DNA from: Powellomyces hirtus
Lineage: Eukaryota > Chytridiomycota > Chytridiomycetes > Spizellomycetales > Powellomycetaceae
Reading direction: 5' to 3'
Length of the DNA: 64,000 nucleotides
NCBI GenBank assembly: GCA_025526995.1
Contig: JAHLKG010000016.1
Location: 186,001 to 250,000, forward strand
Shown here piece by piece: positions 29,528-39,780 of the stretch. Made by a program: the position numbers and the translations under genes. Position 1 is the first letter of the stretch. The number at the start of each line of letters is the position of its first letter. The notes below the pieces were generated by a model, which saw nothing but the letters and a program-made list of their open reading frames with translations, was not told the DNA's origin and did no database searches.

Positions 29528-31653
29528 TCAGTTTTGGATTGCGGGCGTAAACGCAATTTCCTCAATATCTTCCTCCTCACACCCTCCCAAGTGCAACGGG
29601 GGGACGATTAGCCATCCAGAATGGGGATCTCTAGATATTCCGCCACAAAACTCTTTTGCAAACGCCCCAGCGCCTGCTCCACCCTCCTCACTCGAACCCT
29701 CCGCGGCATCACCAAAACCCGCTTCTCTGCGCGCCCTCTTTTTCCTCCTTCTCGCACACGCGTTCGTTTTTCCATGGTTGACCAGCTCACGATCCGCCAT
29801 CCGCCGGCTCCATTCTGCGGACCCTCTTGGAAGCTCGTTCCGTCTCCATTGTGTCATCCGCTTCCCCTGCACCCTCCTGACCACTATCACCACCACGATC
29901 ACCACCACCACCACACTCTTTACTCAACACCCGGTCCCGTTTCCGTTTCCCGCTGGTCAGGATCGACTTCACATCCGCCTTTGAATCCAACTCCAAATCC
30001 AAACCCAGAGCCGCACCGCTGCCACCATCTCCAAACACAAACGCCGCATCATCCAACCCGTCGCGCTGGGCATGCATTTTATAGCGAAATACGGTTCCGC
30101 GGGGGGCGAATTTGCTGCCGCGCCCGCGGCCGGGGGTGCGGGTGCGGGGTGGCGGGTGCGTGTGGGAGCGGGTCGTGGCTGGGGAAGTGGAGGGAGAGTT
30201 GGATGCGGTGCGGGTGTCTATGGATTTTGATTTTGATTTCGATTTGCCTTCTTTATCAAGTGTCGCAAGTCAGTCAATTTGCAAGCACACTCTCTCCGGA
30301 AGGAAAACCCGGCCGCAGTTACGAATAACACCAGAAGCGCGTACCTCTCAAACTCGTGGGTGCTTGCATGCGTTCCAAGCGGTGGCGGGCGTTCTGCAAA
30401 ACACTGAGAGACAGAGATATACAAAGGGAGGGGGAGAGAGTTTATTGAGTCACAATCCAAAACCAGTAATGAACAAGGGATCCAATACTCACTTATCCGG
30501 TACTCCATTCACAAGCGCTGCGTTCAAAACACTGTCCCAATCAAGGGGCGCGGGCCGTCTATCTGACCCCGAATCTTTGCTAAAAGGTTCGTTACGCAGT
30601 CAGTGGGTGGTGTCCGGATTGGGTTTTTTTAATGGGGGGGGGGGGGGTGACACATACAGGTGGCTGTCTCTGATGTTCCAGAATGTTTGCAAGAGGTTTT
30701 GGAGCATGTGTTCGGTAAGGCCGGCCATTGTTTTGCGTTCGGACGGGAGCGGGATTTTGTGGAGTTGTGGTCTGCAAGAAGAAAAAAGACAGTCAGGGGG
30801 GACTTTTGGCCAATTGTAATGTAACGCGCGCCCCTTATCATTGGAGATAGATACCTGGGTTCCGCATCGGCAGCAGCTAGTTGCGCATCACGATCGCCTC
30901 GCTGTCGCACCCACTCGTCATACCATATCTGGTTCGCCGCTACATCCAGTTCGACGGCCAAGCTGGTTTGCCCGGGTAAATCCTCGGGTAACAAAGCAGC
31001 GTCATCGTCGGCAACGGGACGACATGGGCCGTAAGAGATCTATGATGCAGGTGTGAGGAGCATAGATGGGGTCGTAATGTGTTCGAAGCGGCGACATTTA
31101 CGTGTTCTGCGAAACTGGTGTCGTCATCCGAGTCGAGAAAGTTGATGTCGTCGGGGAGTGGGGTGTATTTGTTGGGTCTTTGATGCGATCAATGAGTCGG
31201 GAGATCAGTGCATGCGTTGCAGAGAGAGGTGATTATTTTGCCCAGATATGCGTACCTCGGTGCTCGGTCATACGGTAACGGCCATAGCGCCAACCTACAT
31301 CAATTTGCATTCCCTCGATCAACAATTGTTCCATTGCGCACCCCCTTCATTTTCCCCAACCCGCACCTTTGCGCCGTGGTCCAATGCTCATAATGCCGTG
31401 CAGTCTCCCCCACCGCAACTCTCAGCGACTCTGCAAACGCATCCGCCGCAACCCCCACCACCGCGGTCCGGAAATCATTCAACTCGGTCTCGGCTGCTTT
31501 TTGCGAGGCCCGCAGCGCGGCAGAGAGTGTGGAGGGCGCGGGCAGAGACGTCGTTGCTGCATGCGTCGGACTGGAGGGTTCGGAGAGGTCGCTGGAGGAG
31601 GAGGAGGAGGATGGCGGGGGAGAGGGAGAGGAGAGGTCGAGGGGAAGGTCCAT
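29528..31653 (-). CDS. unrecognised nuclear-looking protein (weak Rrn9-like segment)
   Basis: The first exon starts MDLPLDLSSPSPPP with a Ser run, then LSAALRASQKAAETELNDFRTAV. After splicing comes RPNKYTPLPDDINFLDSDDD, ISYGPCRPVADDD, QTSLAVELDVAANQIWYDEW, PQLHKIPLPSERKTMAGLTE and HMLQNLLQTFWNIRDSHL. Next is RRPAPLDWDSVLNAALVNGV followed by LQNARHRLERM. A basic Ser-rich region ends GRGRGSKFAPRGTVFRYKMH, then an acidic/KR tail. The pattern DW..VL..A...G...........R recalls the short Rrn9 domain of RNA polymerase I upstream activation factor, but I cannot confirm this. Seven or more exons; introns hold a poly-C tract (coding strand) and CT tracts. The last splice and stop (about 29528) are uncertain. 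Head-to-head with the NASP gene. Confidence 0.55.
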
Positions 31654-31811
31654 CCTGTCAAAGCAAATTGAGGAGGAAAAAGCTACGGGAATACTGTCAA
31701 TTGCTAATCATAGTAAGTAAAAATTTGGGCGTCCAGAAGGGTCGGACATACTGCATCGATTCAAAAGACGCTCGACATTGTCACGAAAAGAAAAGAAAAA
31801 CGAGTCCCCGC
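31654..31811. promoter_or_regulatory. shared divergent promoter, unknown gene / NASP
   Basis: 158 bp between divergent start codons, one of the tightest pairs here. No TATA box. Contains an AT-rich core near 31690-31730. Role inferred from the layout. Confidence 0.45.
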
Positions 31812-33290
31812 ATGCACACCAAAGACATGACCACATCCGACGATATCCCCACCACCGAGACCGCCTCGCAGACACCCACCACCACCAACAATTCGACCGG
31901 TCCCCTCAAAGCTTCATCCATGTCCGAACCCGAATTGCCAATCGTCGCGGGCGGTGGTGGTGACGGGTGGTCCGACGACGAGACCGAGCTTGTGCCCGTG
32001 GAGGATGCCCTGGCGATGATTGCGCAGGGTGAGGAGGATATTAAAATGAAGGAGTATTCGGCGGCGGCGGATCAGCTTAGTCAGGCTGTTGCTTCATTGT
32101 ACGTTTTCGTGTGACACGGGAACATGGCGGAAGAATGATGGGGGTGAGTGGTTGATGCTTTCTCTTTGTCTAGATCCGCGCACTATGGAGACGGGGCAGC
32201 CGAATGCGCCCGGGCTCTGCATTTGTACGGCATCGCACTCTACTACCTGGCGATTGAGAAAAGCTCAGTGTTTGGAAACATGGAGCAAGACAAGGCGAAT
32301 CTCGGCCCGGAAGCCATGGAGGCTGCAACCGCTGGTACGGAGACAAAAACACAATAAGCCATCCCCCTTCTCGAAAGCCGCATTATGTTTCTCATTACAA
32401 GCCGACTTTATTCAGCTATGGTCGAACTATTGAAGAAGGGACCCAGCCGATTCGTCTTTGGCGGCGACGGCGAGGCCCAGGAGGCGGAAGACACGGCTGA
32501 ACCGGCGGCCGGGGACGAAGAAGCGTTGGACGATCTGGAGCTCTCATATGAAGTCCTCACGGTTGCGGCCAACGCATACCAGATTGTCGACTCGGAGGAA
32601 AACCGGAAGAGCTTGGCAGATGTGTATCTTTACCTGGGACACTACCATTTGGAGTCGGGTATGGGACCCCTGTGATGATCTACAGAAAAACACGGCGTGT
32701 TAACGCACTTCCTTTGTTTTGTGCGGTTGCGTGTCGCAGACAGACCAAACGAGGCTAAAGAAGAATACCTGAAAGCGCTCAACCTGAAACTCGACTTGAA
32801 AGGCTACAGCGACCGGGAACTCTCCGAAGCTCGGTACATTTACGCCATCACCCTCGAAGCAACAGGCCAATACGAATCCGCCCTGGAGCAAGTCAAGCTC
32901 GCCGTCGCGGATCTGCAGAAACGGCTTGACGCCCTCATTGCCACGGGAGCCGCCGACCCAAAGGGCAAACAGGCGGCCACCGAGCAATCCCTCGCAGAGG
33001 GCGAGGAAGTCAAGGAGTTGAATGAGATGAAGAAGGACCTGGAAGCCAAAGTGGAGGAAATTAAAATGAAGATTGAGGCGGCGAAGAATGCGAAAGATAC
33101 GGTCAAGAGTGAGGTGGATAAGGCGACGGGGGGACAGGATGTGCCGATGCAGGCTCAGGTCGTGGATGCGAAACCGGTTGCGGATATCTCGGGTCTTGTC
33201 AAGAAGCGGAAGGTGGTCGCGGAGGAGCCGGCGCAGGAAGAAGAAACGGACGCTAAAAAGCCAAAGATGGAGGATGCACCGTCGGTTTAG
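31812..33290 (+). CDS. NASP/Sim3/Hif1 family histone chaperone
   Basis: A TPR histone H3-H4 chaperone that stores or delivers histones in the nucleus. After a Thr/Ser-rich N-terminus comes LVPVEDALAMIAQGEEDIKMKEYSAAADQL, the first TPR. HYGDGAAECARALHLYGIAL (second, interrupted TPR with the acidic insertion typical of the SHNi-TPR fold) follows, then an acidic loop (GDGEAQEAEDTAEPAAGDEE), LELSYEVLTVAANAY, LADVYLYLGHYHLESG and PNEAKEEYLKALNLKLDL. The C-terminal coiled coil (VKELNEMKKDLEAKVEEIK) ends in a bipartite basic motif (KKRKVV ... KKPKM), likely a nuclear signal. Introns: 32099-32173, 32335-32415 and 32659-32739. About 415 residues, a usual fungal size. ATG 31812 chosen; a second in-frame ATG follows at 31827. 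Confidence 0.92.
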
Positions 33291-33707
33291 CCCCCGGGGG
33301 TTACCCACTTCACTCTTGTGTGTACATATTGTTGACTTGCCTTTTTTTTTACATAAACTGTCATCGTTGAGTCAATCGATTCACGTTCGCTTATAACAAA
33401 TAGGGACTGTTATTTGGTTCGACAGTTTCATAGATTTTCATTGAAGCGACATGGACTCTCACTCTCAACGTCCGTTGAGACTCATGCAGATTTATGTGCG
33501 AAATTCGGGTCAATAAATATTGGGAGGTCTACTCCACTACTAACTACATGAGAGAGAGAAACTATCGATACTACCAGAGTATAGTATTGTCTATCTAAGG
33601 AAAGCCCTGACTACGTACGCCACCGAGCTGCACGCACACACACACGCATCCACTTTTGTACTCTTGATCTACATCTTTTCTACCTGTTCTGTTTACATGT
33701 CTGTATT
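33291..33707. other. convergent intergenic region
   Basis: About 420 bp between convergent stops. AT-rich, with a CA stretch near 33635-33645. Likely 3' processing signals for both neighbours; no gene seen. Confidence 0.4.
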
Positions 33708-35693
33708 CTACATAAAGATCCACGCGTTAATAGCGACAAACACCACCGCCGCACCGCGCGCAAACGTCAACTTGGAATGGGTAGTAGCAGCAGCAGCATT
33801 GGTGTAGTCATCATTGATGTACTCGGCAGCCCCGTTCGCGGCGCGGCGGGGTTCGCCGTTGGGACCGGTCACGCCCTGCAGGGGGCGGGAGGATTCGAGA
33901 AAGAAGGGGAGGTCGTTGGGGTTGCGCGGGGGGTCGATCGCGGGGAGGCCTTCGGTGTTGAGCACGGGGGTTGTGGTGGGCGGGGAGATCTCAAAGGGGA
34001 GATCGTTGGGGGCGCGCGGTGGGACTGTGGTGGTGGGGGTAGGCGTGAGGGTGGATGAGGGGGTGGGTTGTTCGGGAGTGGGTTCGGGTGCGGCGGTGGG
34101 GTCGGGTTTCGGGGCGTCACCACCGGGCAGAGTTGTGGGTGCGGGTTCTGGGGTGGGAGTCGCGGGGGGCGGCAGGTCGGTGACGGAGGGTTGGGGGGCG
34201 ATTGTACCTGGGGGAGGTAGGGGCACGTCGGTTGAAGCCGGGGGCGGCGGGACGGTTTCGATGGGGGGTACGTCGGTGATGACGGGTGGGATGCTGGTCT
34301 CCACGGGGGGCACGTCGGTTGTGACCGGAGGCGGTACGTTGGTCGGAGAGGGTATAGGAGGCTCGGGGTCGATGGTCTGGATCTCGGTTTCGGTTGCGGG
34401 CGGGGGCGCGGGAGTGGAGAGCGTGCCGGGGAAGGGGGCGAGGGTGGTCTCGGGTTTTGGACTGGGTTCGGCGGTAGGCTCAGGGGTGGGCTCCGCGGTA
34501 GGCTCAGGGCTGGGTTCGGCGGTAGGCTCAGGGCTGGGTTCGGCGGTGGTTTCGGTGGTAGGCGCAGCCGTGGGCTCAGATGCGGAAGGCGTCTCAGAGA
34601 ATGTACCAGGGGCCGGCACGGAAGTCAAAGTCGTGGGGGGCGCAATGGTAGGCTCGGGAGTCACCTCCGACAGGGTACCTGGGAAGGGCTTTTGAGTCGA
34701 AGTTTGGCTGGGCACGGGAATTGCTGTAGGCTCCGGAATCGGTTTAGACAGTGTGCCCGGGAACGGTTTCGCACTGGTCGAGATGGGTTCCGAGGCAGGT
34801 TCATCGGGCAGCGGGGTGGGGTCGATTCGATCGGCCAGCGTGGTGGGGTTGGGGACTTTGATGGGCCCCGGGATTTCGATAGGGGAGGGGGTATCTACGG
34901 TGGGTTCGGGGTTGGGTTCAGCGGGTTTGATGATGGTAGGGAACGGGACAGGGAACTCGGGCAGCGGAATTGTAGGTTCGGCTGGCGTGGGGTCCTTTGA
35001 CTCAACGGGTTTCGCTGGTGGTTCTGGAGCTTCGGGAGCTGGGGTGGGTTTGGGTTGCTTGTCAGGTTGGGCAGTCTCCTTGGGTTCTTTAGGTTGCTTC
35101 GGCTGTTCGGGTTGTTCAGGCTGCTCGGGCTGTTTGGGTTGCTCAGGTTGCTTCGGCCGCTCAGGCTGCTTCGGCTCTTTAGGCTGCTCAGGCTGTTTGG
35201 GTTGCTCCGGTTGCTTGGGTTGCTCCGGCTGCTTCGGCTGCTCAGGTTGCTCCGGCTGTTGGGGTTGCTCCGGCTGCTTGGGTTGCTCCGGCTGCTTCGG
35301 CTGCTCAGGTTGCTTTGGTTGTTCAGGCAGTGTCGGTTCGGTAGGCCGTTTTGGCTGTTGGGGCCTTGCCGATGGATTCGTTGTAGGCTCTTCAACTTGC
35401 TCTTCCTTCCGATCTTGTCGGGCGTACATGACATTGGAACTAGGCGACGAGGGCTCAACCGGCGTCCTGCGCATATTAATCAGCGATCGTTTCGGCGACC
35501 TCGTCCTCAGTTTCGGACTTCGCACGCGATATGGTCCAAGTTGAACGGGACTCTCAAGGATCGGCGACTCGACAGGACTGTCTCGGGCACCAGCATTGTC
35601 GCTCACCGACGTCGGACTGGCGCTGTCGACTCCATGGCCCGATGCCGCATGGGCTCCGACAATGAGGAGAGGTATCAATCCGCTTACGCGCAT
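33708..35693 (-). CDS. proline-rich repeat cell-surface protein with GPI signal
   Basis: MRVSGLIPLLIVGAHAASG is a signal peptide, so ATG 35693 fits better than the in-frame ATG at 35759. After a basic Ser/Pro region there are roughly 20 tandem copies of a P-[EK]-Q-P-[KEQ]-Q type unit (35085-35340 in the DNA). A long Pro/Thr/Ser/Glu stalk follows with two further repeat families: four spaced copies of PFPGTLS or close variants, and [ST]PEPTAEP units. The C-terminus ends SKLTFARGAAVVFVAINAWIFM, a hydrophobic tail after a small-residue stretch, as in GPI-anchored proteins. 661 residues, no introns. Expected to be heavily O-glycosylated and attached to plasma membrane or wall. No enzymatic domain. 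The stalk could hold an N-terminal ligand away from the wall, but no binding domain is seen. Confidence 0.82.
   Translation of the reverse strand: MRVSGLIPLLIVGAHAASGHGVDSASPTSVSDNAGARDSPVESPILESPVQLGPYRVRSPKLRTRSPKRSLINMRRTPVEPSSPSSNVMYARQDRKEEQVEEPTTNPSARPQQPKRPTEPTLPEQPKQPEQPKQPEQPKQPEQPQQPEQPEQPKQPEQPKQPEQPKQPEQPKEPKQPERPKQPEQPKQPEQPEQPEQPKQPKEPKETAQPDKQPKPTPAPEAPEPPAKPVESKDPTPAEPTIPLPEFPVPFPTIIKPAEPNPEPTVDTPSPIEIPGPIKVPNPTTLADRIDPTPLPDEPASEPISTSAKPFPGTLSKPIPEPTAIPVPSQTSTQKPFPGTLSEVTPEPTIAPPTTLTSVPAPGTFSETPSASEPTAAPTTETTAEPSPEPTAEPSPEPTAEPTPEPTAEPSPKPETTLAPFPGTLSTPAPPPATETEIQTIDPEPPIPSPTNVPPPVTTDVPPVETSIPPVITDVPPIETVPPPPASTDVPLPPPGTIAPQPSVTDLPPPATPTPEPAPTTLPGGDAPKPDPTAAPEPTPEQPTPSSTLTPTPTTTVPPRAPNDLPFEISPPTTTPVLNTEGLPAIDPPRNPNDLPFFLESSRPLQGVTGPNGEPRRAANGAAEYINDDYTNAAAATTHSKLTFARGAAVVFVAINAWIFM
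35085..35340 (-). repeat. 18-bp-type tandem array coding for PEQPKQ units
   Basis: Degenerate tandem repeats built from tgctcaggctgcttcggt-like units on the + strand. Copies differ mainly at third positions (ggc/ggt/gga), which argues for protein-level selection and not a very recent slippage burst. Confidence 0.8.
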
Positions 35694-35855
35694 GATTGCA
35701 GACGAGGGGGAGGAGGGGGAGGAGGTGGTATGTGGTTGGTAGTTGCTTGCTAGATCCAAAAAAGGGCGGGGGCCGACGGAGGGAGGGTTGAAAGATATAC
35801 CGCCGCGGAGGCTAAAGGAAACAAGCTTTTGCCAATCTTTTCTCGACCCTTTTCC

Positions 35856-36127
35856 ATGGCCCCGCAGATTGGTGTTCTCTTTTTTCTCGAGCAGGCAAAC
35901 CGCAAGTTACGGGAGGCGTTTCACCAGCGAATTTTTGCGTCACGAACCCCGACCAGTGAGGCTTACGTCAAGCGCGTCGTGAGTCGCACACTTTGTGTTC
36001 TCGCACCAACAAGCTTGTCGCGCAGTGTGAAAAAGAGTGGGACAAGAGTGTGACCCTGCGCGGCTGGTGTTTTTCTTTCTTTTCCCACAAGTCTCTCATC
36101 GGGCACGACTTAGCCGCCCACTGCTGA
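35856..36127 (+). CDS. possible small two-exon protein, unrecognised
   Basis: ATG 35856 opens MAPQIGVLFFLEQANRKLRE then AFHQRIFASRTPTSEAYVKR. Removing a 50-bp GT-AG intron (35976-36025) continues in frame with CEKEWDKSVTLRGW and a stop at 36125-36127. A further splice at the Trp codon would give another tail. About 70 residues, with codon use like real exons, divergent from the wall protein. No family recognised. It could be chance. Confidence 0.3.
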
Positions 36128-36387
36128 CTCAGGACCGCTGATTGGCCCATTGGGGAAATGATGGTGTACTGAGCCGCAATAACAATCCAATGACAATACA
36201 GTACGCCCAAGTAGGTTCCTTGTTAGTGTCACCGTTCCGCAACTTCCGCTTTCTGAAAGTCAAAAAAGCCTCATTTATAGGGGCTGTGCGCTTGCACATT
36301 TTTCTCACGCGCCAGGCCGCCGGCAGAGTGATTCAATTAACATGTCGGTGACATAAAGTTACATAAAATCATATGCAGATCAGGTTG

Positions 36388-36870
36388 CCCATGTAGTACA
36401 TTAACAAGGTGACAGCCTCGTGAAGCGCCCTCCTTGTCTTTTGTCCGGCCTTGCCTTTGCCCGTGACCCTTCCGCCGTGATTATCGTACCAATCTCAACC
36501 AATTAACTTTTGACCTATGAGGGCCTTCTTGCGGAACTCTATAATTTCCTACAGTTCTTTCTTCCAATCAGTTCGATCAGAGCTTCCGCTCGTCCATCAA
36601 GGCATCACAAGGGCTGTCGGCTATGGCCATGTAGTCCACTCATCAATGTTGACAGCCTCAAAGCACCCTTCTTGTTGCCTTGGTCGTGCCTTGCCTGATG
36701 TCTACAAATCTCGACCAATTAACTTGACTTTCCGGTGATTGAGGGGCGTTCTTGCGGAACTCAATAATTTCCTAATCTTTTTCCTTCGATCAGTTCGATC
36801 AAGGAGCTTATCAGGGCATCACAAGGAGCTGTCGGCTAATTACATGTTCATTATAAGTACAATGCCACAT
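36388..36870. repeat. diverged direct tandem duplication, period about 240 bp
   Basis: Copy 1 (about 36388-36645) and copy 2 (about 36628-36870) share blocks in the same order: catgtagt, gacagcctc, ccttgcct, cgaccaattaact, cttgcggaactc, aataatttccta, gatcagttcgatca, gcatcacaaggxgctgtcggcta. Small indels and substitutions show it is old. No coding frame is shared. Confidence 0.75.
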
Positions 36871-36891
36871 ATCGCGGTCTGGTTCAGTTCC

Positions 36892-39477
36892 CTATTTCAC
36901 TCCTTTCCGTCTTTGCCCCGTACGTTGGCGGTAACCCGACAAATCTGTCTCCGCCACCGTTATTTCATCGCTCTCGTCATCGGCTGCCATTGCATAATCT
37001 AGCGCCCCTTTTAGCGGCGAAGCAGTGGATGTCCGCGCTGTGCCAACCGTGGTCCGCTCGGGCATGTCAAGCTGCAAAGGGTGACCCCATTCAGTACAGG
37101 AATCCAAAGCGCAAAATGAGTCAAAGGGCCCAAGGATGCTTACCTTCAAAGTCAAGATGTTGTCCATTCTCCATCTGGGATTCGGGTCGCCGAGTGTCAT
37201 CATCATCCGTGCATATCTACATATCGGTCTCCGAACAGTATCTCCAAGACTTTTTGGTCGCTCAACGCGTTTGACCAGATGTCGTTCAAGGACTCCCGCA
37301 AGGAACCATTCGTCGCTCTCCTCGTCAAACACTGCGCCCGTCTCCACCTTTTTTCTTTCATCAATGGGGACAAAGTTGTCAATGAGCGTGGTCTTGAGTG
37401 CAAGCTCCCGTGTCAGTTCGCGGATGGTATCCAAAAAGTCTTCGCGCTCGGCTCGGAATTCATCCTCCAGATCGCCAATCTCCGTCTTGGCGGCTTGCAG
37501 CCTTGTGAACAGTTTTCCTAATTTCTTGGTCTTGATGTCGACTTCTTCCTGCAAGGATGCATAGTGCTCTTCCATTTGAAGATGCAGGTCTTGCCGCGCT
37601 TCGAGCTGCTGTTGTAGCATGTGTTCTCGAACCGCTTGCTCTTGCAGCTTGTTCTGTGTTTCTTCGAGCTGGATTTGCTGGTGCTCGATCCGCTTCAGGA
37701 ATGTCCCGACATCGGGTTCGTCCCCCTCCTCCCCTCCACCAACAACCATCTGAGTCTCTAATGCACGCAGCTTCTGCGCCAGAATTTCTCGCATGTTGCG
37801 TTCAGCTTCCAGCTCTGCAGCCCGCTTCTCCAGTTCTGCCGATATGCGTTGCTTCTCAGACGTCAGCATATCTTTCGATGCCAGCAGAGCTTGCTTTTCG
37901 GCCTCCACTTGCTGTTCAAGTCTGCTGATGGTCTCGGGATCAAGATCGGCCAGCGAGTTCTCAGTATCAGACGTCCCACCTTCTCCAGTTCTTGTTTCCA
38001 CAATGACATCATCCGTTTCTTCCTCAATGTCGTCTTCCTCCTCATCCTCTTCCTCATCGTCCGAGACTGTTTTCGCAGCAGGGGCGCGGTGAACCATCCT
38101 TGGTACCTTTTTAACAACAGTTTTCTTGATGACTTTGGTAATCACTCTCGGCTGTCCCGGCTGCGCACCACCAGCTCCCTTCTGTCGTGCTGCCAGCGCC
38201 ATTTTGAGCTTCTCGATCTCTTCCTGACATTGCTTGAGCATTGCATCCTTGGGATCCTCGTTGACCTTGGGTTTGTTCTTGATGGACTTTGCACGGTTGG
38301 CATACCGGAGGGTTGATAGTGTCTCGTCATAGTTGTATGAGGCTGGTGAAAGCGTCGCTATCATTAGAGTTTTTGCATTTCCACCTAGTGAGTCCTGCAA
38401 CAGTCCTAGAGTTTCATTAGTTGCACTGAGGGGCTTGCACGCGATGGGCGGGCACACAATGCTGCTTACTGGTCAACTTTGAATCTCTGTATGGCACATG
38501 GGAACTTTTTCCATCGACCAGCGCACTGATGCAGTTTCCCAAAGCACTAAGACTAAGATTGATTTTGGTAGCTTCCTTCAGTCGATCGCCGCTAGCGCCG
38601 GTTTTGCTTTGCCTTTCGCTTCCCGCCAAATCGACGAGATGCAATTTACCAGCGACGATGCGGTCTTTCCCATCTGCACCGGGCTCAGAGCTCTCAACCG
38701 TGATGGTGAAGATTGAATGCGAACGGGACGAGTTCTCGTTCATCAAGGTAGCACCGACAGATCTGTTCTTGTTGCCAAGAGTCATAAGCGCCTCCATTTC
38801 CGGGACGCTTTTGACGACATGGGTGCCGAGGTCCTTCACATATACACCCGTCTCGGGGTGCTCTTTGAGTTCCAGTCCAGCTATTTTTCGGCCGCCTTTG
38901 GGCTGCTTGATGAGTAGATCCTTGATCTCCTCATTGTAGATTTCTAGAAACGAGACCCGCACCAAGAACTTCTTTTCCGTGGATCGATGTGAGATGTGCG
39001 AGAAGATGTGATGGAAAGCTTGAGGGATGATTCCACGCAGTTCAGGCACATCACTGATGCCTTGCATGGAGAACGTCTTTCCCGTTCCCGTTTGTCCTAA
39101 CCTCATGGTATGCCATTTCAGCCAAAGTCCTGTACGGCGGACATCATTTTGGCCCAGGCGCAAAGCTCACCATAGCAGAAAACGGTGCCGTTGAATCCAC
39201 TCAGCACAGCATCCACAATGACTCTCGCAGTAGAGTCATACACTTCCTGCTGCTTGCAGGTCTCATCAAAAGCGGCGTCAAAAGTAAAGCTCTTGACATC
39301 TGTCTCTGATTTCGGACTCGTCAAAGAGATATACGCTGTTTGGGGATCGATCGCGACAATCTTCTTGTGACCCGCAGCAGACTCTTTCTGCGAGAAGGGA
39401 CGGCATCGGATGGTAACAATCACATTCTCAGTTGACGGCTTTGGCGCTGACACAGCTGCAGACTTTGACGCTGACAT
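36892..39477 (-). CDS. kinesin-2 motor subunit (KIF3/FLA10-like)
   Basis: An N-terminal kinesin motor of the family that drives anterograde intraflagellar transport. Motor landmarks: [45 protein letters not shown] (P-loop), [27 protein letters not shown] (switch I), [19 protein letters not shown] (switch II) with [16 protein letters not shown], and [20 protein letters not shown]. The neck reads [28 protein letters not shown], which is specific for kinesin-2. A Glu/Asp-rich stretch and a long coiled coil follow (about residues 440-620), then a basic globular tail with [13 protein letters not shown]. Introns: 39097-39170, 38406-38469 and 37072-37143; the last is 72 bp without a stop. 791 residues. 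Whether it is the KIF3A- or KIF3B-type partner is not settled. Confidence 0.92.
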
Positions 39478-39780
39478 GTTCGCAGCGTATTGCTTTTGTC
39501 GCTGTCCACATAGGCCGTTCGACCACTGTCAATCGTACGCGCCAAACGCGATAACTTTGCGGGTGGAGTTGACCCAACCTGTCATTACGTCAGCCACATA
39601 CACGCTTTCAGATACACCTTTCCGTTTTGCCAATAACAGGTCACCAGGTGGAAGCGTGCATGCGTGTAGGACCCAGAAAAGCCCATTTCTTCCGTAGATC
39701 ACTTGGACATTCCTGCCCATCCTCTCTCAAGAGTTGATCCACCGACCGACCGCAGTTCCCCTCGTTGATCCACTCAGACC
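39478..39780. promoter_or_regulatory. divergent region kinesin-2 / AACS
   Basis: 303 bp between divergent start codons. Contains TTTGCCAATAACAGG near 39628, a weak X-box-like or CCAAT-type site, and a CRE-like tacgtcag near 39585. No gene. Role inferred. Confidence 0.4.

Larger units (their letters stand above)
35694..36891. other. intergenic region with tandem duplication
   Basis: About 1.2 kb between the repeat wall protein (-) and the kinesin 3' end (-). The first part may hold a small + strand gene (35856-36127, listed separately). The second part is the roughly 240-bp duplication listed separately. Confidence 0.5.

Noticed and set aside
33777..35544. Long plus-strand open frames with Gly/Ser/Cys repeats opposite the proline-rich wall protein
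   Set aside because: These are antisense shadows of the repeat (PEQPKQ read backward gives GCSGCLG-like strings). The minus frame has a signal peptide and GPI tail.
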